The notes under the pieces were generated by a model that was given only the letters and a program-made list of their open reading frames with translations, was not told the origin of the DNA and searched no databases. DNA of 25,782 bases from Acidobacteriota bacterium (GTDB lineage: Bacteria; Acidobacteriota; Terriglobia; Terriglobales; Acidobacteriaceae), in contig JAJZAL010000052.1 in NCBI GenBank assembly GCA_021799405.1, positions 1-25,782 of the forward strand. Reading direction: 5' to 3'. The position numbers and the translations under genes were made by a program. Below are positions 15,211-24,199 of the stretch, piece after piece. The stretch's first letter is position 1; every line of letters begins with the position of its first letter.

Positions 15211-17700
15211 CTACTCTTCCCGCAGTGCATCCATTGGCTCAATGGATGCGGCTTTGCGCGCGGGAAGAAGCGCCGCCGTCAGCCCAACCGCAGAAAGCGC
15301 CACGGCTACGGCAACATCAGTCCATGCATCCAGCGGCCTTACGTGGTAAAGAAAGCTCGCCACCAGCCGCCCGCTACCCGCGGCCAGCAGCAGGCCCACA
15401 CCAAGCCCTGTGCCCACCAGGATGGAACCCTGGCGCAGGACCATGCGCGCAACGCTCTCGCGGGATGCGCCCAGCGCCATGCGCACGCCGATCTCGCGGC
15501 GCCGGTAGCCGACCAGTTGCGACAGCACGCCGACGAGGCCGGCAAAGACCATTAGCACCGCAAGGCCCGCGAAAGAACTCACGAGGTACAACCCCAGCCT
15601 CTGGTTGAAGGTGTTCTTCTCGACGGCTTTCTGCATGGTTTGAAAATTGTCCAGCGCGAAGCCGGGAGCATTCTGGCTGAAGACAGAACGCATTTCCGCC
15701 GCAACCGGGATGTTGCCGCGCGTCTTCACCACAAAGCTCACCACGGTCTTCAAAAGCGCCTGATAAAAGAGTGAAGTGGCGGGAACCTGCTGCATGGGCA
15801 GAATCAAACAGGGCAGCACGTCGCCGCCCACGCTCCTCTGCACCTGATCGCCATATACGCCCACGAGGGTGTAGGGCTTGACCATGCCGGTATCGGCCCC
15901 ACCGAGGTTGATCTGCCTGCCCAGCGGATCCTGGCCGGGGAAATACTTTTTGACGAAGGCCTGGTTGACGACTGCAACAAACGGAGTCGAGGCTGCATCG
16001 CTGTCGGCGATCATGCGCCCGCGGAGAACAGGCGTCCCCATAACAGCCATGTATCCGGCACTGGCTGCGGTTACCAGTGTTTCCATCGATTTGCTCTGAT
16101 CTTTGGCCTGGCCCACGATTTCGAAGCTGCTTTGCACGCCCATATCGGAGAGCGGCGGAGTGGTGACCAGGGCCGCGTCTTCCACGCCGGGCTCATGGCG
16201 CATTTGCTCCAGAACCGGCTGATAGACCAGCGTGGCCACGGAAGCCGGCGCGTGCTCTGTATCCCCCGAAACCGCCATCTCCGAGAAGCCTGCGGCATCG
16301 GCCGGCATGGCGATGAAGGTGGTTACGCGCTCCGCGTCAAACCCGAGCCGTGAACGTTCCAGATTCCACAGCGTATGAAAGAGCAGTCCGGTTCCCACCA
16401 GCAGAAGCGTGGATAACGCAACCTCGCCCGCAACCAGGACGCCGCTCAATCTTCCGCCCACCGAACGAGCCGACAGCCCGCGCGAAGCCGCCTGCAATGC
16501 CGCCTGCGGATGCGAACGAGCCGCCATCAGCGCCGGCAGCAGAGACGACAATGTGGTGGTGATGATGGCAATCGCCGCGAGGACAAAGACGACCGTCCAG
16601 TGAATAGCAATCGAGTCGGCGCGCGGGATCGTGCCCTGTGGAAGCTTGCCCACCGCGGTCATGGCTGCCTGCGCAAGCGCCACACCGCCGAGGCAGCCCA
16701 GCAGGCTCAGCACCAATCCTTCAGTCAACAACTGCCGCACCAGGCGCATCCGCCCCGCGCCCAGCGCAGCGCGCACGGCAAACTCCTGGCGGCGGCCCAG
16801 GCAGCGCGCAATGAGCAGGTTCGAAACATTGGCGCAGGCAATCAGCAGCACCAGAGCCAGCGCCGCAAACAGCGCATAGAGCACCGGGCGCACCGGTCCC
16901 GTAACCACCTCCTGGTAAGGCGTTGCGCGGAATGCAACTTTTTGGTTGTAGATAGCGCTTTTGCGAATGCGCGCCGCGATCGCGTCCAATTCAGCTTGAA
17001 GCTGCGGCTGCGTGACCCCGGGGCGAAGCTTTCCCAACACGTTAAAGAAGTCGTAGCCTCTGTCCTTGAACATCTCGCCGGTCGGCTGCAGTGGCAGCCA
17101 GATGCCCTTTTGAACGTCCGGCCCCATGTCTTCCGGGAAATGAAATCCATCCGGCATAACACCAACTATGGTGTGCGGCCTGCCGCTCACCCGCACCACC
17201 TGCCCGACGATCTTCGGATCGGCGTGGAAGTTCTGGCGCCAAATGCCCTCGGACAGGAGTACGACCGGCGCACCGTTCGACTCTCCTTCCGCTGCGGTAA
17301 AAGTCCGGCCCAGCATCGGCCGAGTGCCGAGCATGGAAAACAGGTTCGTGGTGACGCGCGGCGCGGCGACACTTTGCGAACCGTTCGGCCCCTCGATCAC
17401 GGCGACGTCTTCCGAATAGCCCGCAACATCCTCAAGCAGCTTCGATTGCGCGTGAATATCCCGGTAGTTGAGCCAGGAGGTCGCGCCAGAGGTTGGCTTG
17501 TCGCTCGGGCCGCCGATGAACATCAGGCGCCCGGCATCCGCGTAGGGCAGCGGGCGGAGCAGAACATTCTCGATCACCGTGAAGATGGCCGTGTTGGCGC
17601 CGATGCCCAGCGCCAGGGTGAGAACGGCAAGCAAGGCCATCCCTGGAGTCTTGCGCAATTGGCGCAGCGCATAGCGTAGGTCGTAGAGAAGGGTCCGCAT
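15211..17700 (-). CDS. ADOP-family ABC transporter permease (duplicated FtsX/MacB type)
   Basis: The 829-residue protein has the layout of acidobacterial duplicated orphan permeases. It has an N-terminal [14 protein letters not shown]1 (21-43, [20 protein letters not shown]), a MacB-type periplasmic core (about 50-270), a first FtsX module (about 273-395, [20 protein letters not shown]), another TM near 420-445, a second periplasmic core, and a second FtsX module (about 703-829), ending [12 protein letters not shown]. No ABC ATPase gene accompanies it here, hence 'orphan'. The frame is open to 17790, but ATG 17700 gives the family start [15 protein letters not shown] and has GGAG 7 bases upstream. 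The family is strikingly expanded in Acidobacteriota, and its substrates are unknown. PadR-type regulators often precede such genes; none is present here. Confidence 0.92.
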   Translation of the reverse strand: MRTLLYDLRYALRQLRKTPGMALLAVLTLALGIGANTAIFTVIENVLLRPLPYADAGRLMFIGGPSDKPTSGATSWLNYRDIHAQSKLLEDVAGYSEDVAVIEGPNGSQSVAAPRVTTNLFSMLGTRPMLGRTFTAAEGESNGAPVVLLSEGIWRQNFHADPKIVGQVVRVSGRPHTIVGVMPDGFHFPEDMGPDVQKGIWLPLQPTGEMFKDRGYDFFNVLGKLRPGVTQPQLQAELDAIAARIRKSAIYNQKVAFRATPYQEVVTGPVRPVLYALFAALALVLLIACANVSNLLIARCLGRRQEFAVRAALGAGRMRLVRQLLTEGLVLSLLGCLGGVALAQAAMTAVGKLPQGTIPRADSIAIHWTVVFVLAAIAIITTTLSSLLPALMAARSHPQAALQAASRGLSARSVGGRLSGVLVAGEVALSTLLLVGTGLLFHTLWNLERSRLGFDAERVTTFIAMPADAAGFSEMAVSGDTEHAPASVATLVYQPVLEQMRHEPGVEDAALVTTPPLSDMGVQSSFEIVGQAKDQSKSMETLVTAASAGYMAVMGTPVLRGRMIADSDAASTPFVAVVNQAFVKKYFPGQDPLGRQINLGGADTGMVKPYTLVGVYGDQVQRSVGGDVLPCLILPMQQVPATSLFYQALLKTVVSFVVKTRGNIPVAAEMRSVFSQNAPGFALDNFQTMQKAVEKNTFNQRLGLYLVSSFAGLAVLMVFAGLVGVLSQLVGYRRREIGVRMALGASRESVARMVLRQGSILVGTGLGVGLLLAAGSGRLVASFLYHVRPLDAWTDVAVAVALSAVGLTAALLPARKAASIEPMDALREE

Positions 17701-17794
17701 AGAAAAGCTCCGGGCGCGCGATGGCGTGCCCTTCATCCCGCACGTTGACCGCCAAACCCACCGCAGGGCAAGTTTCCTGTTCTCAGTCAATTAT

Positions 17795-17810
17795 CCCCGC
17801 CGGTTTCGGC
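17795..17810. repeat. Short GC hairpin in the ADOP / small-protein divergent region
   Basis: CCGCCG and CGGCGG flank GTTT. It lies about 95 bp upstream of the ADOP start, in a 276-bp divergent region. No clear promoter elements were recognised beside it. Confidence 0.3.
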
Positions 17811-17916
17811 GGCCGCGTCAGCGCACTGTCCAAAATCGGAAACCGCCGTCCGCAAATGAACACTGCCGGGGGCAGATTTGCCCTGGCTCGGGATGCCGAG
17901 GCGCGCGGCCCCTTCA

Positions 17917-17939
17917 AGCCCCTGCGGCGATCAGGGGCT
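17917..17939. repeat. Hairpin in the leader of the small-protein gene
   Basis: AGCCCCTG and CAGGGGCT are perfect 8-bp arms around a 7-base loop, ending 37 bp before the ATG at 17977. It shares CAGGGGCT and AAGCCC cores with the hairpin at 24426-24446, so it may be a copy of one dispersed hairpin family rather than a gene-specific leader. Confidence 0.4.
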
Positions 17940-17976
17940 GGCAATCTGGTAGCATCCTGATTGGAGAATTCTGCAC

Positions 17977-18225
17977 ATGGATGCACTCAGCACCGCGGGC
18001 CTTGGCGCCCGTCGCAATGAAGATATCGCTCTTGATTTGATGAAGTTTGTGGCCGGAACCGCAGGTGTGGGCCGGCCTGCCGCTCCCTCCACCGGATTCA
18101 CCGGCACGGCTGCGCCGAAGCCCGAAGAGCACGTCAACCAGTTGCTGGAGCTTTACGGCCGCTGCCTGAAGGCGGTTAGCGGCCAGGGTTCCAGCAAGGC
18201 GCCGGAGAAAGAGGCCGCAAAATAG
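17977..18225 (+). CDS. Small hypothetical protein (82 residues)
   Basis: I do not recognise a named family. The product is 82 residues with no signal peptide or membrane segment. It has an N-terminal helix-forming part (NEDIALDLMKFVAGTAGVGR, 14-33), a Gly/Ala/Pro-rich middle with STGFTGTAAPKPEEH, and a second helix (VNQLLELYGRCLKAVSG) with one cysteine (C63). The Lys/Glu-rich end looks disordered. TTGGAG about 10 bases before ATG 17977 supports translation, and the codon positions look coding. Its stop TAG (18223-18225) overlaps the probable ATA start of the next gene, so the two are probably translationally coupled. Confidence 0.65.
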   Translation: MDALSTAGLGARRNEDIALDLMKFVAGTAGVGRPAAPSTGFTGTAAPKPEEHVNQLLELYGRCLKAVSGQGSSKAPEKEAAK

Positions 18226-19307
18226 CCGGCAGAGATCATCTGCGCCTGGCCGTAGCGGGAGCCGGCGTCTTCGGCCGCAACCACCTGCGTGTGGCGCGCG
18301 AGATTGAAGCGGCCGGACTGGGCGTGACTCTTGCCGCCGCCGTCGAGCCGGACGCGGCGCGCGCCGCCGAGGCCGCGGCGAAATATGGCATTCCCGTCTT
18401 CGCCACAGTCTCCGAGATGCTGGCGGCCGACCTCAATTTGCACGCTGCCAGCGTGGCCGTGCCCACGGTGCACCATCATGCCGTGGCTGCGGAGTTGCTC
18501 GATGCGGGGCTGGACCTGCTGGTCGAAAAGCCCCTGGCCGCGAACCTCAAAGAGGCCGACGATCTGATTGCGCGCGCCGAACGCGGCGGACGCGTGCTGC
18601 AGGTTGGCCATCTGGAGCGATTCAACCCCGCGGTGCTGGCCGTCGAGCCGCGGCTGAATCGGCCCATGTTTTTTGAGGCGCACCGGCTGAGCGTCTTTAC
18701 GCCGCGCGCGCTCGACGTGGATGTAGTGCTGGACCTGATGATCCACGATCTGGACATTGTTTTGACCTTTGCCGCCTCGCCGGTGCGCGAGGTGCGCGCG
18801 GTGGGCTTGCCGATTCTCTCGCCCCGGGTGGACATTGCCAACGTGCGCGTGGAGTTCGAGTCGGGCTGCGTGGCCAACTTTACGGCCTCGCGCGTCTCCA
18901 CCGAGCGGGTGCGCAAGCTGCGCTACTTTGAGCCGCGCCAGTATGTCTCGATCGACTACGCTCGGCAGGATGTGCTGGTGATCCGCGTCGACGGAAGCGT
19001 TTCGCCGGAGATTGCAGCGGCGATAGCGGCGGGCAGGATCGATGCGGCGGCCCTGGCAAAACTGGCGGCCGGCGGAGCGGGCGGACCGGCGCCGGGACTG
19101 TCGTTCGCAAAGCCGGAGGTAACGCCGGGCGAACCGCTGCGGCTCGAGGTCGCCTCGTTTCTGGAGTCGGTACGGACACGCCGCGAGCCGCGGGTAACGG
19201 CCCGGCAGGGACGCGCCGCGCTGGCGCTGGCGCTGGAGATTCAGGCAACCATGGCCACTCATGCGCAGCGGGCCGGATTGCAGGACTTCTTCGCCCCCGG
19301 CGCCTAG
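18222..19307 (+). CDS. Gfo/Idh/MocA-family NAD(P)-dependent oxidoreductase with a non-canonical start
   Basis: The protein has an N-terminal Rossmann fold with LRLAVAGAGVFGRNHLR (GAGVFG, residues 13-18 if started here), the family's EKPLA motif (102-106), VGHLERFNPAV, and a C-terminal alpha/beta domain with MIHDLDIVL. The first canonical start in frame is GTG 18291, but that would delete the whole GxGxxG loop. Upstream the frame is open only to a TAG at 18177-18179 and holds no ATG, GTG or TTG. ATA 18222 has AGAGG 7 bases before it and yields a family-like N-terminus of about 6 residues before the first strand; CTG 18240 is the other option. GHLERFNPAV-type members resemble UDP-sugar 3-dehydrogenases (GnnA-like) linked to lipid A modification, a guess here. 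It forms a two-gene unit with the small protein upstream. Confidence 0.85.
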   Translation: MAGRDHLRLAVAGAGVFGRNHLRVAREIEAAGLGVTLAAAVEPDAARAAEAAAKYGIPVFATVSEMLAADLNLHAASVAVPTVHHHAVAAELLDAGLDLLVEKPLAANLKEADDLIARAERGGRVLQVGHLERFNPAVLAVEPRLNRPMFFEAHRLSVFTPRALDVDVVLDLMIHDLDIVLTFAASPVREVRAVGLPILSPRVDIANVRVEFESGCVANFTASRVSTERVRKLRYFEPRQYVSIDYARQDVLVIRVDGSVSPEIAAAIAAGRIDAAALAKLAAGGAGGPAPGLSFAKPEVTPGEPLRLEVASFLESVRTRREPRVTARQGRAALALALEIQATMATHAQRAGLQDFFAPGA

Positions 19308-19792
19308 CCGAATCCTCCCGTGCCCGGCAGCCATCGCCTCACACGGCTGCAATATGCGTCGTACTCCGCGCCGAAACTGCGCCGCAGCGTGGGTTCCTCA
19401 TAGAACACGACGACAAGATGCGCGATGAGCAGGAAAAGCGCGCCGTAGAGCAGCAGAGATAGCGATCCAAAGAACAGCGCCGCTCCGGCCAGAGCCAGTC
19501 CTGCGCCGATATACATCGGATTGCGAACGAAGCGGTAAGGTCCGCGGATCACCAGCTTGCGCGGCGGATCAAACGGCGCCGGCGTGCCTTTTCCAATCCA
19601 GATGAAGGAACCGACGCACCACAAAGCAATCGCGGCTCCGGCGCTTGCAATGACCATGCCGGCGCTTTGCGGCCAGGCGATCGCCTCCGGGCGCGCAATG
19701 CCGGCCCACGACAGAATGCGCGCGGGCAGATAGATCAGCAGGAAACCTACAAACAACGTGCCGTAGGTAATGGCGCGGAAGAAGACTGGCAT
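19304..19792 (-). CDS. ICMT/phospholipid-methyltransferase-like integral membrane protein
   Basis: The 162-residue protein has about four membrane helices: residues about 5-30 (ITYGTLFVGFLLIYLPARIL), 41-63, 92-113 and a re-entrant C-terminal pair. It also has the isoprenylcysteine/phospholipid methyltransferase signature RGPYRFVRNPMYIG (84-97), followed by the conserved EEPTLRRSFGAEYDAYCSRVRRWLP near the end, which binds S-adenosylmethionine in the family. Bacterial members methylate lipids or unknown small acceptors, so no specific substrate can be given. ATG 19792 has GGGAGG five bases upstream. It is convergent with the oxidoreductase gene; the two stop codons share one CTAG (19304-19307). 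Confidence 0.85.
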   Translation of the reverse strand: MPVFFRAITYGTLFVGFLLIYLPARILSWAGIARPEAIAWPQSAGMVIASAGAAIALWCVGSFIWIGKGTPAPFDPPRKLVIRGPYRFVRNPMYIGAGLALAGAALFFGSLSLLLYGALFLLIAHLVVVFYEEPTLRRSFGAEYDAYCSRVRRWLPGTGGFG

Positions 19793-20149
19793 GTTCGCCT
19801 CCCTGATTGAGGGTAGAGAGAACCCTGGCGGAGCTCGTGCAGATGATCGGAAAGATCACTCAGTTCAGTCCCATCCGCGCTTCCCTTCCCTGTTTTCCTT
19901 TACACAGCCGGAACAGGAAAGGTTACATCCGGCCAGGCGAACCGAAAAGTGGTAGAGCCACGAGGCACGCCCGGGGGGCTGCAAAAGGCGGCGTCTTGAG
20001 TAGAAATTCCCTTGTATAAAGCGATTTTCTATGGATTTTCCTCTTGACAGAGTCTTCTGGTGATCTTTAGAGTGAACCGCTGGGGACAGGCTGGGATTTT
20101 GGCGGCTCCTGCCGCTATGAAACGAACCGGCTTGCCCACGAGGAATGCG
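19793..20149. other. 357-bp divergent intergenic region before the GH3 gene
   Basis: No gene is convincing here. The right end carries the GH3 promoter candidate (20044-20072) and a leader of about 75 bases. The left part must hold the methyltransferase promoter, which I could not identify. A TATAAA-like element lies near 20014-20020. Confidence 0.4.
20044..20072 (+). promoter_or_regulatory. Sigma-70-type promoter candidate for the GH3 gene
   Basis: A perfect TTGACA (20044-20049) is followed after 17 bp by TTAGAG (20067-20072), a weak -10. Transcription would begin near 20079, after the GTG at 20060, which supports the ATG at 20150 as the true start. Confidence 0.45.
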
Positions 20150-22414
20150 ATGAATAGCTTTGGGTTGCGAGTACTAGCGGCAGGTTGTGTCTGCTGGTGG
20201 GCAGTGTGTGCAGCCGGCGCACAGGACGCGCAAAAACCGGCATATTTGAATCCCAATCTGCCGGCGGAAGAGCGGGCGGCAGACCTGGTGCACAGGATGA
20301 CGCTCCCGGAGAAAGCCAGCCAGTTGGTCAACCAGGCGCGCGCTATTCCGCGGCTTGGCGTACCGGCCTACGACTGGTGGAGCGAGGCGCTGCACGGTGT
20401 GGCCGTGGATGGATCCACGGAGTTTCCCGAGCCCATTGGCCTGGGAGCCACCTTCGATCCGGCGGCCATTCACCAGATGGCCGTTGACATCAGCATCGAG
20501 GCGCGGGTCATTCACGTGCAGGCGGTACGTGCCGGCACGAACCCGTTTCACCACGGGCTGGACTTCTGGGCTCCGAACATCAACATCTTCCGCGATCCCC
20601 GCTGGGGGCGTGGTCAGGAAACCTATGGCGAAGACCCATTCCTGACGGGCCGCATGGGTGTGTCCTTTGTGACGGGCATGCAGGGCAATGATCCGCACTA
20701 TTACCGCACTATCGCCACGCCCAAGCACTTTGCCGTGCACAGCGGGCCGGAGCCCACGCGCCACAAGGCCGATGTGATCGTGAGCAAACACGATGAGTTG
20801 GATACTTATCTGCCCGCCTTCCGTGCCGCCGTAGTCGAGGGCAAGGCCGATTCCGTGATGTGCGCTTACAACAGCATCAATGGCCAGCCGGCCTGCGCCA
20901 ACCAGTTCCTGCTGGAGAACCAACTGCGCGGCAAGTGGAATTTTCAGGGCTACGTGGTGTCGGATTGCGGCGCTGTGCGCGACATTTACAGCGGCCACCA
21001 TTACGAGCCGACCCAGGCGCAGGCCTCGGCGATCAGCCTGCAGCGGGGCATGGACAACGAGTGCATCGACGGCCGGAAGATCGTTACCAACGATGATGAC
21101 TACAAGCCCTATCTCGACGCGGTAAAGGAAGGTTACCTGAAAGAGAGCGAGATCGACCGCGCCCTCATTCGCCTGTTCACGGCCCGCATGAAGCTGGGGT
21201 TGTTCGACCCGCCATCGATGGTGCCCTATTCCAATATTGACGAGAGCGAGCTGAACAGCCCGGCCCACCGGGCTCTGGCAAGGAAGCTGGCCGATGAGTC
21301 GATGGTGCTGCTGAAGAACGACGGCACGCTTCCGCTGAAGACCCGGGGGATCAAGATTGCTGTAGTCGGTCCGCTGGCCGATCAGACCCACGTCCTGCTG
21401 GGCAACTATAACGGAATTCCCACGCATACGGTGTCGATCCTGGAAGGGATGCGCAAGGAATTCGCCGGCGACACCATCAACTATGTGCCGGGCACGGATT
21501 TCCTTATGACCGAGCATCCCAAGCCGCGGCCCAACGGCTGGACACAGGCCGATCTGACGCCAGATCCGGCGGCGATTGAAGCGGCCAAGAACGCCGACGT
21601 AGTGGTGGCCGTGGTAGGCATCACCAGCAGGCTTGAAGGCGAGGAGATGAGGAACGAGGTGGAGCCGGGCTTCAAGGGCGGCGACCGGACCAGCCTCGAC
21701 CTGCCCGAGCCTGAGGAGAATCTCATCAAGGCATTGGCCGCCACGCACAAGCGGCTGGTGATCGTGCTGACCAACGGCAGCGCCCTGGCCGTGAACTGGG
21801 CCAGCAAACACGCCAACGCCATCCTTGAAGCATGGTATCCCGGCGAGGAAGGCGGAACGGGCGTAGCCGATACGCTCTCCGGCCGCAACAATCCCGGCGG
21901 GAGGCTGCCGGTAACCTTCTACACCGGCGTGAACCAGTTGCCGCCGTTTACGGACTACTCGATGTCAGGCCGAACCTACCGCTACTTCCAGGGCAAGCCG
22001 CTTTACCCCTTCGGCTATGGGCTGAGTTACACCACCTTCCGCTTCAGCGGCCTGACCATCCCCACGGGCACCGTGAAGGCTGGCAGCCCATTCGTCGCGG
22101 AAGTGACCGTGACCAACACCGGTAAGCGCGCAGGCGACGAGGTGGCGCAGCTCTATCTCAGCTTCCCGCCGGCCGGAGGCGCGCCGCTGCGGGCACTGCG
22201 GGGATTCCAGCGTGTTCACCTGGCGCCGGGCGCTTCGCAAAAGGTGAAGTTCGATCTGAGTCCGCGCGACATGAGCATGGTCTCGGCTGCTGGCGATCCG
22301 ATCGTTGCCGAGGGCGAGTACACCATCTCGGTTGGCGGAGGGCAGCCAGGCACCGGCGTGCAAGTGCTGACCGGGCACTTCAACGTCGCGGGACAACTGA
22401 CGCTGCCGGAGTAA
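20150..22414 (+). CDS. Secreted GH3 glycoside hydrolase (beta-xylosidase/beta-glucosidase type)
   Basis: GH3 enzymes release terminal beta-linked sugars from oligosaccharides. The 754-residue precursor has a Sec signal peptide (MNSFGLRVLAAGCVCWWAVC, cleaving near AGA before QDA). The GH3 N-terminal barrel follows with VPAYDWWSEALHGVAVDG, GRGQETYGEDPFLTGRMG, PKHFAVHSGPEP (from 191) and the nucleophile motif VVSDCG with D272. The GH3 C-terminal domain includes ARKLADESMVLLKNDGTLPL and NPGGRLPVTFY. A fibronectin-III-like domain begins after PLYPFGYGLSYTTF (about 620-745). The WWSEALHGV form is common in beta-xylosidases, so hemicellulose is a reasonable substrate, but specificity is uncertain. 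ATG 20150 is chosen over GTG 20060 and ATG 20117: it directly precedes the signal peptide and has GAGGA 5 bases upstream. The gene is convergent with trehalase. Confidence 0.92.
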   Translation: MNSFGLRVLAAGCVCWWAVCAAGAQDAQKPAYLNPNLPAEERAADLVHRMTLPEKASQLVNQARAIPRLGVPAYDWWSEALHGVAVDGSTEFPEPIGLGATFDPAAIHQMAVDISIEARVIHVQAVRAGTNPFHHGLDFWAPNINIFRDPRWGRGQETYGEDPFLTGRMGVSFVTGMQGNDPHYYRTIATPKHFAVHSGPEPTRHKADVIVSKHDELDTYLPAFRAAVVEGKADSVMCAYNSINGQPACANQFLLENQLRGKWNFQGYVVSDCGAVRDIYSGHHYEPTQAQASAISLQRGMDNECIDGRKIVTNDDDYKPYLDAVKEGYLKESEIDRALIRLFTARMKLGLFDPPSMVPYSNIDESELNSPAHRALARKLADESMVLLKNDGTLPLKTRGIKIAVVGPLADQTHVLLGNYNGIPTHTVSILEGMRKEFAGDTINYVPGTDFLMTEHPKPRPNGWTQADLTPDPAAIEAAKNADVVVAVVGITSRLEGEEMRNEVEPGFKGGDRTSLDLPEPEENLIKALAATHKRLVIVLTNGSALAVNWASKHANAILEAWYPGEEGGTGVADTLSGRNNPGGRLPVTFYTGVNQLPPFTDYSMSGRTYRYFQGKPLYPFGYGLSYTTFRFSGLTIPTGTVKAGSPFVAEVTVTNTGKRAGDEVAQLYLSFPPAGGAPLRALRGFQRVHLAPGASQKVKFDLSPRDMSMVSAAGDPIVAEGEYTISVGGGQPGTGVQVLTGHFNVAGQLTLPE

Positions 22415-22430
22415 GAAGACGCTGCGCTCA

Positions 22431-22479
22431 AAATCCCGCCCTCGCTGCACATGCGCACTTTGCAGCAGAGGCGGGATTT
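22431..22479. terminator. Bidirectional hairpin terminator between the GH3 and trehalase genes
   Basis: The outer arms AAATCCCGCC (22431-22440) and GGCGGGATTT (22470-22479) match perfectly. An inner stem GCTGCA / TGCAGC (22444-22449, 22461-22466) stacks on it, with 3-base bulges between. A/T-rich bases flank both sides (TTTCCATTTT on the right), and it sits in the 84-bp gap between convergent genes, all as expected of a two-way terminator. Confidence 0.75.
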
Positions 22480-22498
22480 CCATTTTCTGCCTGACAGC

Positions 22499-24199
22499 TT
22501 ATTGAACAGCCGACCGCATCGCGGAGGCAGGCGCATATTCGCGAATGATCTGCTTCATCTTGAGATAGACTCCGTTCGTCCAGCCGAAGCCGATTTCGTT
22601 GGTCGTGTAACCGGTACTCACCTTTACATGGGCGTTGCCCGCGACCACGTTGTATTTCTCGCGGATCGTGCCGTCGGCGGCATAGCCCACATCGACGGTA
22701 GCGTCAAATTTGCGGGCGATGCGGACGGCGTCTTCGCGATAGCCGGAATCCACCAGTCCTGCGACGGCGATCCAGTTGGTGGGCGCCCAGCCGTAAGGCT
22801 CATCCCACTGCAGGCCGCTGTCGTAGTTGCTGGTTGAGAGGCCCCCGGCGCGCTCGAAGATGTCGAGCTTCGCCACGATCTGCCTTGCCTCGCTGCGAGT
22901 TGTTACCCCGGCCCACAAAGGATAGAGAGAGGTAATAAACGCGTAGCTCGATGGCCGCTGGTGAACAAAGTCGTAGTCAGCAAAGACGCCGTCTTTGGCG
23001 CGCCAGAGGTAGCGTTGGATCCTGGCATCACGCGCGGTGGCGCGGTGATCCCAGCGCATCGCATCCTGAGGCTTGCCCAGCAAAAGCGCAAAGTGCTCCA
23101 TGTCGCGCTCATAGCGGAAAAGCAGGCAGTTGAGCCCGATCGGAGCGTAATGTTGCGTAGCGCCGGAGAATGGCCCGAAGCGAAAGCTCGGATCGAAGCC
23201 GGACTCGCGCATGGCGCGGTCGCCAAGATAAAAGTCACGGCTGAGGCGGTAGCCCGCATACCACGCGCGCGCGCAGACCACGCTGGCATCGACATCACAG
23301 CTTGTCTGCTGGAGGCGCATGGCTTCGGCCGCATCGGGATGCTCGGGGCCTTTCACCAGAAAGCCTGCATTGGCGGGGCCGGGATGCTCGACCAGCCAGC
23401 GGATCACGTCGCGGTAGTAGGTGTCATCGTCGGCCATCTCCGGCACGGGACCACTTCCGTAATCAAAGTAGCGGGCCAGGCCGGTAATGCCCGCCCTGTG
23501 TTCCGGCCGCAACCATGTCGAGTAGTCTTTCTCCGCTAGCGTGTAGGCGCGCTCCAGCCAGTTCCTGGCTGCGGCACGGCCCTCAAAAGTGGCGGGAAAG
23601 CTGGCCGGATCCTCATAGACGGCGCGAATCATCGACGTGAGAAACGGCGGCTGTGAACGGGTGAGGTAGTAGGTGCGATTGGCGTTGAGCACTCCGCCGT
23701 AGTGCTCTATCTCGAAGAGGAAGTTATCCACGATGCCCTTGGCCAGCGCTTCGTGGTGGTCGGCCTCCAGTCCCAGGATGATGAAGTAGCTGTCCCAGCC
23801 GTACATTTCGTTAAAGCGCCCGCCGGGAACGACGTAGGGATCGGGCAGATAGAGCAGGCCCTGTGCGGGCAGGGCCTGGGGCTGCAGATCGCCGATCTTC
23901 TCGATGCGGCGAGGAAGCGAAAGCACTCTCACATTGCATTTCTGTTCGAGTGCGAGCACGGCTGAAGGAGCGGGCACATCGGCGGGCATGTAGAGCACCG
24001 GCCGGGCGGTAACCTTGACGTCGGTCAGCGAACGGCAATCAGTCGCGGAGCGGATCAGAGTATCCCAGGCGCCGTGGATATAGCGCTGCGTGGCGGCGGA
24101 ATTCGCTGCGACGCCCGGCGCTGAGGCGGTCTGCGTGGCTGCGGGTGAAAAAATCTGGGTTGCGCTTAAGAATAAAAGTAGTGCTAAGCACAGCTTCAT
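22499..24199 (-). CDS. treA: GH37 trehalase, secreted
   Basis: Trehalase hydrolyses alpha,alpha-trehalose to two glucoses. The 566-residue precursor has a Sec signal peptide (MKLCLALLLFLSATQIFSPA, cleaving after the AA/TQTA region) and both family signatures: PGGRFNEMYGWDSY (125-138) and QWDEPYGWAPTNW (464-476). It ends with EKYNV, GYTTNEIGFGWTNGVYL and a short tail; the acidic residues in this part include the expected catalytic base. The frame is open to 24316, but ATG 24199 starts the signal peptide and has GTGGAG 4-5 bases upstream. Periplasmic placement would let the cell use external trehalose, or degrade its own after stress. It stands alone on the minus strand, with a 412-bp upstream gap. 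The symbol follows the periplasmic E. coli enzyme. Confidence 0.92.
   Translation of the reverse strand: MKLCLALLLFLSATQIFSPAATQTASAPGVAANSAATQRYIHGAWDTLIRSATDCRSLTDVKVTARPVLYMPADVPAPSAVLALEQKCNVRVLSLPRRIEKIGDLQPQALPAQGLLYLPDPYVVPGGRFNEMYGWDSYFIILGLEADHHEALAKGIVDNFLFEIEHYGGVLNANRTYYLTRSQPPFLTSMIRAVYEDPASFPATFEGRAAARNWLERAYTLAEKDYSTWLRPEHRAGITGLARYFDYGSGPVPEMADDDTYYRDVIRWLVEHPGPANAGFLVKGPEHPDAAEAMRLQQTSCDVDASVVCARAWYAGYRLSRDFYLGDRAMRESGFDPSFRFGPFSGATQHYAPIGLNCLLFRYERDMEHFALLLGKPQDAMRWDHRATARDARIQRYLWRAKDGVFADYDFVHQRPSSYAFITSLYPLWAGVTTRSEARQIVAKLDIFERAGGLSTSNYDSGLQWDEPYGWAPTNWIAVAGLVDSGYREDAVRIARKFDATVDVGYAADGTIREKYNVVAGNAHVKVSTGYTTNEIGFGWTNGVYLKMKQIIREYAPASAMRSAVQ

Noticed and set aside
16510..17679. 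389-codon open frame antisense to the ADOP permease
   Set aside because: The product is Arg/Gln/His-rich with no domain, while the minus strand encodes a complete permease.
17701..17790. 30-residue N-terminal extension of the ADOP permease
   Set aside because: The family begins at [12 protein letters not shown], and GGAG lies directly upstream of that ATG.
18153..19352. 399-codon open frame antisense to the oxidoreductase
   Set aside because: Shadow of a Gfo/Idh/MocA coding region; no motifs.
20174..21811. Long open frame of 545 codons antisense to the GH3 gene
   Set aside because: It is the mirror of a strongly supported GH3 coding region in GC-rich DNA; its product has no recognisable motif and no ribosome site.
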